The notes beneath the pieces were generated by a model. That model did no database searches and had not been told where the DNA came from. It was given only the letters and a program-made list of their open reading frames with translations. Below are positions 1 to 8,385 of a stretch of 64,000 nucleotides of DNA, in pieces (the stretch's first letter is position 1; every line of letters starts with the position of its first letter). The stretch is taken from NCBI RefSeq assembly GCF_014295035.1, contig NZ_CP060404.1, positions 7,294,501 to 7,358,500 of the forward strand. The letters are read 5' to 3'. This DNA is from Streptomyces buecherae. Its GTDB lineage: Bacteria; Actinomycetota; Actinomycetes; Streptomycetales; Streptomycetaceae. A program made the translations under genes and the position numbers.

Positions 1-1
1 C

Positions 2-1882
2 GGGATGCGCACCGGCTTCACCGGCGGCCTCGCCGACCTCGTCGACACCGGCGAGAAGCAGGAGACCACCGAGAAGGTGGTGGGCGCGCTCATGATGGGC
101 CTGATCGTCCTCATCAACGTGCTCGTCTTCCGTAGCGTCCTCGCCGCCTTCGTGCCCCTGCTCGCGGTCGTGATCGTGGGCGGCGCGGCGGCGGGCGCGG
201 TCGTCGGCGCGGCGATGCTCACCGGCATCAAGCTCGACACCTCGACGCCCAGCATGATCAGCGTCGTGCTGATCGGCATCGGCATCGACTACTTCCTGTT
301 CCTGCTGTTCCGCTTCCGCGAACAGTTGCGGGCCCACCCCGACCTGCCGGCCCGCGCCGTGGCCGGCGACGTCAGCGCCCGCGTCGGCACCGCGATCACC
401 TCGGCGGCCCTGACCATCGTGGCCGCCTTCGCGACGCTGGCCGTCGCCAGCTTCGGGCAGTTCCGGGTGCTCGGCCCGTCCATCGCCGTCGCGGTCCTGG
501 TCATGCTGCTGGCCAGCCTCACGCTGATGCCCGCGCTGCTCGCCGTCACCGGGCGCAAGATGTTCTGGCCCTCGCGCGCCCTCAAGCGCGAGCCCCGCGC
601 CGGCCTCGCCGCGCGCGTCGGCGACCTCGTCGCCCGCCGTCCGCTGGCCCTCGTGCTGGCCAGCGTGGCCCTGCTCGGCGCGCTGACCGCCGGGTTGGTC
701 GGCATCCGGATGGACTTCGACACCAGCGGCGGCAACCAGGACACCCCGGCAGCGGCCACCGCCAAGGAGGTCTCCCGCGCGCTGCCGGCCGGCGTGTCCG
801 ACCCGACCACGGTGTACGTCGCCGCGCCCGAGGGGCAGCGGCTGACGGCCGAGCGGATCGCCGCGCTGCCCCGGGCGCTGGCCAAGGTCGAGGGCGTTGG
901 CCAGGTCGGCAAGACGGAGCTGAACCCGGAACGCGACGCCGCCCGCTTCGACCTGTACCTCACCGTCGAGACGCAGAGCCAGGCCGCCCGCGACCTGGTG
1001 TCGGGGCCGGTGCGCGACGCCGTGGCCCAGCACGCGCCGGCCGGCCTCAAGGCCCACGTCGGCGGCACGGCGGCGATCTTCGCTGACGTGTCCACCGCCG
1101 TCGATCACGACCTCAAGATCGTCTTTCCGGTGGCCGCCGTGCTGATCTCGCTGATCCTGCTCATGCTGCTGCGCAGCCTGCTCGCGCCGGCCATGCTCAT
1201 GCTCGCCGTCGGACTCGGCTTCGCCGCCACCCTCGGCGCGTCCACCCTCTTCTTCCAACACATGCTGGACAAGCCGGGCGTGAACTTCGTGCTCCCGCTG
1301 GTGCTGTTCCTGTTCGTGGTCGCGCTCGGCACCGACTACAACATCCTCATCAGCGACCGCATCCGGGAGGAGATGGACCGCCCGGGCCCGGCCCGCGCCG
1401 CCGTGGCCCGCGCCGTGCGGCACACCGCGCCCGCCATCGCCACCGCGGGCGTCGTCCTCGCCGCGTCCTTCGGCAGCCTCGCCGTCAACGCGGTGCCCTC
1501 CACGCAGCAGATCGGCTTCGCCACCGCGCTCGGCATCATGCTCTCGGCGTTCGTGCTGTCGATCGTGCTCGTGCCGGCGCTGGCCGCGCTGCTCGGCCGC
1601 TCCACCTGGTGGCCGATCCGCCCGGGCCGCGGCGACCGGGGCGCCCAGCACGCCGCGCCGCACGCGGGTGCGTCGTACGGGGAGAAGCCGTACGCGGAGA
1701 AGTCGTACGCGGGTGCGTCGTACGCGGGCCAGCCGCACGCTGACCAGCCGTACGCCGACCAGCAGTATCCGGGCCAGTCGTACGCCGGGCAGCCCTACCC
1801 GGGTCAGCCGCACGCGAGTGAGCCGTATCCGGGCCAGCCGCGCGCCCACCCGCCGTACTACGACGACCTGAACGCGCGCTGA
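2..1882 (+). CDS. MMPL family RND transporter, C-terminal part (5' truncated by window edge)
   Basis: The reading frame is open from the window edge, so the N-terminus is missing. What remains covers the last membrane helices of the first MMPL half, a periplasmic domain (roughly residues 235-360 of the visible part), and the full second helix bundle with a GTDYN-type motif in a transmembrane segment, as in MmpL/ActII-3 proton-driven exporters. Such proteins export lipids, antibiotics or other hydrophobic compounds across the cytoplasmic membrane. The last ~85 residues form a hydrophilic tail of repeated Tyr-Ala-Gly-Gln-Pro-like units, presumably cytoplasmic. A strong hairpin follows the stop. 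The substrate cannot be read from the sequence. Confidence 0.93.
   Translation, partial: GMRTGFTGGLADLVDTGEKQETTEKVVGALMMGLIVLINVLVFRSVLAAFVPLLAVVIVGGAAAGAVVGAAMLTGIKLDTSTPSMISVVLIGIGIDYFLFLLFRFREQLRAHPDLPARAVAGDVSARVGTAITSAALTIVAAFATLAVASFGQFRVLGPSIAVAVLVMLLASLTLMPALLAVTGRKMFWPSRALKREPRAGLAARVGDLVARRPLALVLASVALLGALTAGLVGIRMDFDTSGGNQDTPAAATAKEVSRALPAGVSDPTTVYVAAPEGQRLTAERIAALPRALAKVEGVGQVGKTELNPERDAARFDLYLTVETQSQAARDLVSGPVRDAVAQHAPAGLKAHVGGTAAIFADVSTAVDHDLKIVFPVAAVLISLILLMLLRSLLAPAMLMLAVGLGFAATLGASTLFFQHMLDKPGVNFVLPLVLFLFVVALGTDYNILISDRIREEMDRPGPARAAVARAVRHTAPAIATAGVVLAASFGSLAVNAVPSTQQIGFATALGIMLSAFVLSIVLVPALAALLGRSTWWPIRPGRGDRGAQHAAPHAGASYGEKPYAEKSYAGASYAGQPHADQPYADQQYPGQSYAGQPYPGQPHASEPYPGQPRAHPPYYDDLNAR
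1668..1860 (+). repeat. In-frame repeats encoding the Tyr/Pro/Gln-rich tail of the MMPL protein
   Basis: The 3' end of the MMPL gene is built from degenerate units of about 18-24 bases encoding variants of S/P-Y-A/P-G/D-Q/E-P-H/Y. Units differ by point changes and by one-residue swaps, typical of slippage-prone coding repeats. Confidence 0.7.
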
Positions 1883-1942
1883 CGCGCGACAGATCCCCGC
1901 CGGGGCGGTCGACATCGTCGGCGACCCCCGGGGCGGAGAGGT

Positions 1943-1986
1943 GACGTCGGTCTCCGTGGCCCCGAAGGGCGACGGAGACCGACGTC
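1943..1986 (+). terminator. Hairpin terminator after the MMPL gene
   Basis: A perfect 15-bp stem (1943-1957 with 1972-1986) and a 14-base loop lie 60 bases after the MMPL stop and 60 bases before the DMT gene. There is no T-run, which is usual for Streptomyces terminators. Confidence 0.7.
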
Positions 1987-2047
1987 GTGTACGAAGAGGG
2001 CGTCGATCTCGGCGGGTTGGGGCGGCGGCATCGGGCACACGGAGCGG

Positions 2048-2893
2048 ATGGGTGCTCTTCTCGCGTTGGCTTCCGCGGTCGCTTACGGCTTTGTCGACTT
2101 CGCCGGCGGACTGCTGTCCCGCCGGGTCCACTTCGCCGTGGTCACCTTCCTCGGGCAGGTCGGAGGTCTGCTGCTCGCGCTCGCGGCCGCTCTGCTGTTA
2201 CCGGCCGAAGCGGTCGGATCAGCCGACCTCATATGGGGGGCGCTCTCCGGTGTGGGCAGCGCCACGGCCATGCACTTCCTCAACCGAGGTCTGAGCCGTG
2301 GCGCGATGAGCGTGGTGATACCCGTGAGCGCCGTCACCGGGGTGGCCCTGTCCGTGGTGTGCGGGGTGTGCTTCCTGGGGGACCGCCCCACCCCGCTCGC
2401 CTGGCTGGGCATCTGCGTCACCGTACCCGCCCTGTGGCTCGTCTCCACCGGCGGCGGTCACGGCGGCGAGGGTGGGAGCGGGCCGGGGTCGGTGGTCACA
2501 GACGGCCTGGTCGCCAGCCTGGGGGTAGCCGTGCAGTACGTCGCCCTCGCCCAGGCGGCTCCGGCGAGCGGCCTGTGGCCCGTGGCCGTCGGCCGCCTCG
2601 CCGCGGTGCTGCTCCTGCTGCCGGCCACCTGGCGCCACACGTCCGAGTTCGGGAAGTCCGCGAGGTCGGCGGGCCTGGCCGCCCTGATCGGCGCGGGAGC
2701 CGCCCTCGGCCTCATCCTCTACCTCTGGTCCACCCGCATGCAGATGCTGGCCGTCGCCGTCGTCCTGGCCTCCCTCTACCCGGCCGTCCCGACGATCCTC
2801 GGCCTCACGGTCCTGCGCGAGAAGGTCACCCGCGCGCAGGCGGTGGGCCTGGCGGGTTCGGCAGCCGCGGTGGTCCTGCTCAGTCTGGGGTGA
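2048..2893 (+). CDS. EamA/DMT-family permease
   Basis: A 281-residue protein with about ten hydrophobic helices arranged as two EamA repeats, the size and layout of drug/metabolite transporter (DMT) superfamily members that export amino acids or other metabolites. The ATG at 2048 follows a GGAG-like site. Codon 51 (2198-2200) is TTA, the rarest codon in Streptomyces, which places translation under the bldA tRNA. The gene is single, bounded by hairpins on both sides. The substrate is unknown. Confidence 0.88.
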   Translation: MGALLALASAVAYGFVDFAGGLLSRRVHFAVVTFLGQVGGLLLALAAALLLPAEAVGSADLIWGALSGVGSATAMHFLNRGLSRGAMSVVIPVSAVTGVALSVVCGVCFLGDRPTPLAWLGICVTVPALWLVSTGGGHGGEGGSGPGSVVTDGLVASLGVAVQYVALAQAAPASGLWPVAVGRLAAVLLLLPATWRHTSEFGKSARSAGLAALIGAGAALGLILYLWSTRMQMLAVAVVLASLYPAVPTILGLTVLREKVTRAQAVGLAGSAAAVVLLSLG

Positions 2894-2949
2894 ACGCCCC
2901 GCTCCGCCCGTGCGCGCGCGACCGGGCCCGGGAGCGGGCGACGGGGGAG

Positions 2950-2990
2950 CGCGATGGCGCCACGGGCGGGCGGCCCGTGGCGCCATCGCG
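2950..2990. terminator. Bidirectional terminator between DMT permease and acyltransferase
   Basis: Perfect 17-bp stem (2950-2966 with 2974-2990) with a 7-base loop, placed between two convergent genes. Confidence 0.8.
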
Positions 2991-3035
2991 GCCTCGCGGG
3001 TCGGTGCTCGGCCTCGTGCCGCCCCCGCGAGGTGC

Positions 3036-4307
3036 TCACACCCGTTCGTGCACCGGCCGCTCCGCCGCCACCAGGGACTCCGGGCCGGCGCCCGCGCTCG
3101 CGCCGGCGGCCACCGCCCGGTCCGCGGTCGTGGTCCCGGCGCCGGTCGCGCCCACCCGGTCCGAATCGGCCGGTCGGCCCCGCCAACCCGTCGCCGGTCG
3201 CGGGGCCGAGTGGCGCCGCATGTCGTCGATGCCCCGGCGCATCGCCCCGCGCAGCCAGGCGCCGAGCGGGCGCTCGACGCAGCGGTGCAGCGCGTACGCG
3301 GCCAGCAGCATCACCACGACCACCATGAGCACGATGTAGGGCGCCGGCAGCAGCCCCCGCAGCCAGTGGATCATCGTGAGACCGATGTACATGTGCACCA
3401 GGTACAGCGGGTACGTCAGCGCCCCCGCCGTGGCCAGCCAGCGCCAGCGCACCCGGTCGAAGGCGCCGAGGGCGATCAGCGCCATGGCGCCGAAGGCGAG
3501 GACCACGATCAGGTGCGCGGGCCAGTGCGCGATGGGCTGCTCGGGGTCGGCCAGGTTGTCGGTGATCCGCTCGCCGAGGTGGTGGTGGGCCAGCAGCATC
3601 GAGAACAGCACGATGCCCCACAGCAGCGCCGTGGGCCGGAACCGGTGCATCAGGTAGAAGGCGATGCCCGCCACGAAGTACGGCGAGTACAGCGGCATCG
3701 CCCACATGTCGAGCAGCGTGTTGTCCGCCGTCGGCGCGATCACCGCCGCCGCCGTCCAGATGCCGCAGAACATCACGCACTTGCGGTACGTGACCCCGGT
3801 GGCGACCACCACCGCGAACAGCGCGTAGAACTTCAGCTCGATGAACAGCGTCCAGTACACGCCGTCCACGTCCGAGACCCCGAGCCCCTCCTGGAGCATG
3901 GTCAGGTTGGTCACCACCTCGCCCCAGCCCGCCACGCTGCGCACCTGCGGCCACACCGTGACGACGGCCGCGGTCAGCAGCACCGCCACCCAGTACGCGG
4001 GGTAGATCCGCGAGACCCGGGAGACCACGAAGTCACCGAGCGAGCGCCCCCAGGTGCTCATGCAGATCACGAAGCCGCTGATCAGGAAGAAGACCTCGAC
4101 GCCGAGCCAGCCGTAGCGCGCGTAGGCGTGCAGCGAGGGGAAGACCGCGCGCGGGTTGTTCTCCCAGCCGCCGTAGAGGGCGACGTAGTGGAAGAGCACC
4201 ACCATGAGAGCCGCGACGAGCCGCAGCCCGTCGAGGACGTAGAGTCTGGGCGCCGACCGCTTGTGGTGGGTCGCCCCATCGACATCGCCTCGGTCGGCGT
4301 GGCGCAT
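3036..4307 (-). CDS. Acyltransferase_3 (OafA/YrhL-type) membrane acyltransferase
   Basis: A 423-residue integral membrane protein with about ten helices. The first helix region (residues 24-45) carries the family signature, an Arg followed about 11 residues later by a His (LRLVAALMVVLFHY), and an FFLISGFVI segment near residue 93. This family O-acetylates or O-acylates sugars, peptidoglycan, antibiotics or lipids at the membrane. The start is well set by a GAGGAGGGGAA ribosome site. It lies just downstream of a secreted PIG-L deacetylase on the same strand, about 100 bases away, so the two may act on related surface glycans; that is inference. The last ~70 residues are Ala/Gly-rich and cytoplasmic. 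Confidence 0.9.
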   Translation of the reverse strand: MRHADRGDVDGATHHKRSAPRLYVLDGLRLVAALMVVLFHYVALYGGWENNPRAVFPSLHAYARYGWLGVEVFFLISGFVICMSTWGRSLGDFVVSRVSRIYPAYWVAVLLTAAVVTVWPQVRSVAGWGEVVTNLTMLQEGLGVSDVDGVYWTLFIELKFYALFAVVVATGVTYRKCVMFCGIWTAAAVIAPTADNTLLDMWAMPLYSPYFVAGIAFYLMHRFRPTALLWGIVLFSMLLAHHHLGERITDNLADPEQPIAHWPAHLIVVLAFGAMALIALGAFDRVRWRWLATAGALTYPLYLVHMYIGLTMIHWLRGLLPAPYIVLMVVVVMLLAAYALHRCVERPLGAWLRGAMRRGIDDMRRHSAPRPATGWRGRPADSDRVGATGAGTTTADRAVAAGASAGAGPESLVAAERPVHERV

Positions 4308-4406
4308 CGTCTCTTCCCCTCCTCGAAGCCCGGGCCGCTGAACGCGGAATCCATTCCGGGCATGCTGACATGCCAGGCCCCTGGTCCGCCGCAGCCGGTC
4401 CGGAAG

Positions 4407-6581
4407 TCAGACATCCGATGTCGGGTGGGATTGCCAGACCCATGGCGCCGCGCCTGCCCCCATCCCGGCCACGCACACCTGCTGATCCACGCCCGCGACC
4501 AGCGCACTCGTGCCCACCGGCAGCGGCCCGGCGGGCGCCCGTACCGGCGCGGCACCGTTCGTCAGGCCCTGCTGTATCTGCACCCGCCCGTCCGTCGCCC
4601 GACCGAGCAGGACGACGGTGTCACGGCCGCCGCGCGCGGCGAGGACGCCGGCGCCGATCGCCCCGTAGCCCTCGAACTCCCGCAGCGGCGCGGCGGCGTC
4701 GCCGGCGGAGCGGCGGGCCGCGCCGCCGCTGCCCGGCACGAAGCGGTAGGCCACCGGGCGCACGGCCGCGGGCGCGCGGTAGACCACGGTCAGCGAGCCG
4801 TCGGAGGCCGGCACCACGCCCGGTTGGTGGCTGGGCGTGGGCAACCCGATGAGTGGCCGGAAGGAGAGGGGCCCGCCGGGGACGTCCTGCGACCAGTGGT
4901 GCACGGTGTCGTGGCCCGCGGCGAAGACGTGCACCCGGTGCTCCGCGTCCACCACCGCGGACAGCCCGTCCTGCACGCTGGCGCCGCCGAGGTCCTGCCA
5001 CGGCCCCCACCGGCCGTCGCCCGAGCGCACCCGGGTGGCCAGCCCCTTGGCGGCCGTACGGGCGAACAGGTGCACCCGGCCGTCGGGCGTGGCGACCGCG
5101 GTCGGGGTGCCGACCCGGCGCCCGCGCACCGGCCGCGCCTCGGGCGTGCCCAGGCCGCGCCAGCGGCCGAACGCGCCGCCGGGCGAGCGCTGCTCCAGGG
5201 CCACGATCTCGCGGGTGTTGGCGCCGCCCTGACCCTCCAGGCGCGCGAAGCGCAGCCCGAACAGCACGGTGCGCCCGGCCACGTCGGTGACCTGCGCCAG
5301 GGTCGGCGCGAGCGGCCCGCCACCCAGGTTGCGCGGCGGCGCGAAGCGCCCGCTGCCCGGCGCGGTCTCGCGCCAGCAGGCGGCCTGCGTGCCGAGCACC
5401 CCGTACGCGGTCAGCCGGCCCGACCGGTCGGTGTCGAGGGCGAGCTGCGGACCCGGGTAGCGGTGGTGGGTGGAGCGGATCCACGCCTTGCGGCTGCGCA
5501 GCGCCCGGCCGCCGCCCTGGCCGTAGTCGCCGCAGCCGGCCTCGTTGCCGCACTCCCAGCGCGGGTCGCCACCGTAGGCGTCCACCAGGCGCAGCTTGTC
5601 CTCGACGACGCTCGGTGGCAGGTTGAAGGGCCAGCGCTGGTTGTAGTAGCCGCGGAAGGCGAGCGTGGTGAAGCGGGGCGCGCGTCGCTCGCGGCGGGTG
5701 ACGTCGGCCACCCACTGCGACATGGCCTTCCAGGTGAACAGGGCGGTCGGGGTGTGGTCCCGGTGGTCGGAGCAGGAGCCGTAGTCGTTGTCCTTGGGAT
5801 GGGCGGCGTCGTGGGCCTGGAACTCGGGGTCCGGGTCCAGCGTGTGGATCACCGTGGGGCGGCAGCCGTCCATGATGGCGGCCAGCACGTCGACCAGCGT
5901 GTCGTGGTGGTACGTGCTGACGTCCTGGCACGGCGAGCCGGTGGCCGGCAGGGTGCGCATGACCGCGTCCGGCTCGGCCCACAGCGCGGGGATGCGCACC
6001 TGTCCCGGCGAGAGCATCGCGATGTTCAGGAAGATCAACTGGGCCCGGCGGCGGCCGTTGGTCAGCACGTTGGTCTCGGCCCGCACACCCCCCGGCAGGT
6101 CGAGCACCGAGGTCCGCCAGGGCGTGAAGGCGTCCAGGCCGAGCATGGTGGCGTACGCCTGGCGCAGCCCCTGGTGCCGGGCGGCGGAGTAGGCGGCCTT
6201 GTCGAGCACCGGCTTCGGCATGCCGGGCACCCAGTTCTTGCCGATCGCCTCGCCGGCCGTGACGTAGACCGAGACCACCGGCACGCCGGCGCGCACCAGG
6301 TGCTCGGCGTCCGGGTTCATGAAGTACAGGTCGTCGTCGGGGTGGGCCATGACCTGGAGCAGCGCGGGCTCGCCGCCGGTCGCGTAGGCGTCGGTCGAAC
6401 TCGGGTCCACCGCTCGTACCGGCCGGTGGACGGGGCGCGGGTGTGCGGAGCCGCCGCCCGCGCACCCGGCGGCGGTGGCGGCGGCGACCGCCGCGAAGCC
6501 GACCAGCGCCGAGCGCCGCGCTATGCCGGTACGTGAGGAGTTGTGCACCTGAGTGGTCCCGCGTCGTTCTGCGGTGGCCAC
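4407..6581 (-). CDS. PIG-L family deacetylase, exported lipoprotein
   Basis: A 724-residue protein. The N-terminus has a twin-arginine-like segment (ARRSALVGF) and a lipobox ending at a Cys near residue 40, so it is probably a Tat-exported lipoprotein. The catalytic domain follows: an AHPDDD motif near residue 80 and a DHRDH motif near residue 220 supply the metal ligands of the GlcNAc-PI/LmbE deacetylase family. The C-terminal ~350 residues contain repeated short beta motifs that look like a beta-propeller, possibly for sugar binding. The GTG at 6581 has a poor ribosome site, and the GTG at 6548 is an alternative start. The likely reaction is removal of an N-acetyl group from an extracellular amino sugar; the substrate is unknown. 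Confidence 0.88.
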   Translation of the reverse strand: MATAERRGTTQVHNSSRTGIARRSALVGFAAVAAATAAGCAGGGSAHPRPVHRPVRAVDPSSTDAYATGGEPALLQVMAHPDDDLYFMNPDAEHLVRAGVPVVSVYVTAGEAIGKNWVPGMPKPVLDKAAYSAARHQGLRQAYATMLGLDAFTPWRTSVLDLPGGVRAETNVLTNGRRRAQLIFLNIAMLSPGQVRIPALWAEPDAVMRTLPATGSPCQDVSTYHHDTLVDVLAAIMDGCRPTVIHTLDPDPEFQAHDAAHPKDNDYGSCSDHRDHTPTALFTWKAMSQWVADVTRRERRAPRFTTLAFRGYYNQRWPFNLPPSVVEDKLRLVDAYGGDPRWECGNEAGCGDYGQGGGRALRSRKAWIRSTHHRYPGPQLALDTDRSGRLTAYGVLGTQAACWRETAPGSGRFAPPRNLGGGPLAPTLAQVTDVAGRTVLFGLRFARLEGQGGANTREIVALEQRSPGGAFGRWRGLGTPEARPVRGRRVGTPTAVATPDGRVHLFARTAAKGLATRVRSGDGRWGPWQDLGGASVQDGLSAVVDAEHRVHVFAAGHDTVHHWSQDVPGGPLSFRPLIGLPTPSHQPGVVPASDGSLTVVYRAPAAVRPVAYRFVPGSGGAARRSAGDAAAPLREFEGYGAIGAGVLAARGGRDTVVLLGRATDGRVQIQQGLTNGAAPVRAPAGPLPVGTSALVAGVDQQVCVAGMGAGAAPWVWQSHPTSDV

Positions 6582-6730
6582 CTGGAGGCCACCCTGGCGT
6601 GCTGAGAGATGTCGCAGGGTTCAACGGGGTTGCCTGCCGCGCCGCCCGTGACCGTCACGTATCGAAATGACGTACGAATGCGTGCCCACCCGGATAAGTC
6701 GGGCGTGGACGTGTCATAGCGCACGAAAAC

Positions 6731-6766
6731 GCCGATGGTCCCTGACCGACGTCAGGGACCACCGGC
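6731..6766 (-). terminator. Hairpin terminator after the L,D-transpeptidase
   Basis: A 16-bp stem with one mismatch (6731-6746 with 6751-6766) and a 4-base loop, between the PIG-L promoter region and the transpeptidase stop. Confidence 0.7.
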
Positions 6767-6828
6767 GTCACGGGCCCGCCCCCCGGGGACGCGCGGGGGC
6801 GGGCACCACCGCGGGGCGCGCCGCGGGC

Positions 6829-8028
6829 TCAGCCGCGCAGCGCGCTCTTGGCCTGCCACGCGTCCCAGCTCAGGTTCCACTCGCCGAAGCCGTTGTTCGG
6901 CGCGATCAGGCCCTTGGTCTCCTGGCCCTTGATCTCGAACGGGTCGCCGACGCGCACCTGCCCGTAGAGCGCGGCGGCGTCCGCGTCGCTCATCCCGATG
7001 CAGCCCGAGCTGTGGTTGGCCCGGCCGAAGTAGGCCGCGTTCCACGGCGCGGCGTGCGCGTAGGTGCCCGACCAGCTCAGCCGCATCGAGTAGTCGACCA
7101 TCTTGTTGTACGAGTTGCCGAGCCCCACCGTCTCGGAGTTCATGTTGATGGTGCCCTCCTTCGACATCAGCACCGTGGTGCCCCGCCAGGACGCCTTGTC
7201 GCCGCCGGGGGTGCCGCCCGAGATCGGGATCGTCCGCACCCGCTGGCCACCCCGGGTGAGCGTGAGCTGCTTGGTGTCCAGGTCCACCGAGACCACCTGG
7301 CGCTCGCCGACGGTGAAGTCCGTCGCGTAGTCACGGACGAACCAGCCACCCTCGCCCGAGTCCACGCCCGCGAGCTGCGCCTTCAGCTTCACCTTGGTGC
7401 CCGGCTGCCAGTACTCCCTGGGCCGCCAGTCCACCCGGTCCTTGCCCGACCAGTCCTGCATCCAGCCCCAGGAGCCCTCGGTGTTGTTCGAGGTCTCCAC
7501 CTTGAGCTGCTTCTCCACCTCGGCCTTGTTCTTCACCGGGTGGTCGAAGACCAGCGATATGGGCTGGGCCACGCCCACGGTGGACTTGGCGCCGGGCCGC
7601 CAGTCCAACTTGTTGACCTTGTCCGCGGCCACCGTGCGGAACGAGGAGGTCTTCGAGTCCTTCGCCCCGCCGTCGCCCTTGGACTGCACGGTGACGGTGT
7701 AGCTGGCGCCCGGGGCGGTCTTCCGGTCCGAGGTCCACGAACTCCCGTCCTCGGCCAGGCGCCCGGTCAGCTTGGTGCCCTTGGTGTCGGCGACCGTCAC
7801 CTCGGTCAGCTTGCCGCCCCGCGCCGTGACCTTCACCTGCTCGCCGGCCTTGACCTGGGAGCCGGAGAGGTTGACCGCCACCGTCGCGGGCTTGTCCGAC
7901 GCCGTGTTGGCGTCCGCGCTGGAGCAGGCGGTCAGGGCGGCGGCAGCCAGCGCCGCCGTGCCGGCCAGGGCCGCGGTACGACGGCGCTGGAGCGAGGTGC
8001 GGTACTGCGGGCGTCGAACGTGAAGCAT
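6829..8028 (-). CDS. L,D-transpeptidase (YkuD domain) lipoprotein with Ig-like N-terminal domains
   Basis: A 399-residue lipoprotein: basic N-terminus, hydrophobic stretch and an LTAC lipobox with Cys35. Two Ig-like domains precede a YkuD catalytic domain with the HSSGC motif (His339, nucleophile Cys343) and the upstream HA of the active site. The enzyme makes 3-3 peptidoglycan crosslinks or anchors protein outside the membrane, using meso/LL-DAP tetrapeptides. The Ig-like plus YkuD order matches actinobacterial LdtMt2-type proteins. The ATG at 8028 was chosen because GGAGGA precedes it and the signal peptide starts there; an in-frame upstream extension of 115 codons is not protein-like. Confidence 0.93.
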   Translation of the reverse strand: MLHVRRPQYRTSLQRRRTAALAGTAALAAAALTACSSADANTASDKPATVAVNLSGSQVKAGEQVKVTARGGKLTEVTVADTKGTKLTGRLAEDGSSWTSDRKTAPGASYTVTVQSKGDGGAKDSKTSSFRTVAADKVNKLDWRPGAKSTVGVAQPISLVFDHPVKNKAEVEKQLKVETSNNTEGSWGWMQDWSGKDRVDWRPREYWQPGTKVKLKAQLAGVDSGEGGWFVRDYATDFTVGERQVVSVDLDTKQLTLTRGGQRVRTIPISGGTPGGDKASWRGTTVLMSKEGTINMNSETVGLGNSYNKMVDYSMRLSWSGTYAHAAPWNAAYFGRANHSSGCIGMSDADAAALYGQVRVGDPFEIKGQETKGLIAPNNGFGEWNLSWDAWQAKSALRG

Positions 8029-8336
8029 GGCGATTCCTCCGTGCGCTGGCTGTCGAGGGGGAAGAGCGGATATCGGGAACGGTGGTTGCCATTCCGTCCG
8101 GAAAACTCCGTAACGCCTCTGTGACAGCCATCGGGGGACAACCCCCGCGAATCGAGCGCCCCGAAGGCCCCGCGCTACTCGACCAGGCCACGCGGCGCCG
8201 CGTCCGTTCGCCACGCCAGGGCGCCCGTGCACGCGCCCCGGCGCGCCCCCTCGCGCGCGCACGCGGCGACACGGGGCGGCGCACCACGGCGCGCCGCCCC
8301 GCCTCCGCCGCCCCGCCCGGCTAGGCGGGCGGTGGC
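8029..8336. other. Intergenic region upstream of the L,D-transpeptidase
   Basis: About 310 bases. The half next to the transpeptidase (8029-8125) is less GC-rich and presumably holds its promoter; I could not assign -10/-35 boxes with confidence. The rest is a GC-rich tract with no plausible gene. Confidence 0.4.
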
Positions 8337-8378
8337 GTGGGGTGGCGCCGCGACGGGCGAGCCGCGGCGCCACCCCAC
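8337..8378 (-). terminator. metE terminator
   Basis: Perfect 16-bp stem (8337-8352 with 8363-8378), 10-base loop, starting 8 bases after the metE stop. Confidence 0.8.
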
Positions 8379-8385
8379 GGAGCCG

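Noticed and set aside
2910..6536. A 1208-codon open frame on the plus strand
   Set aside because: It is antisense to the acyltransferase and PIG-L genes, whose translated products have clear domains. The frame is Arg/Gly/His/Val-rich as expected from GC-rich antisense.
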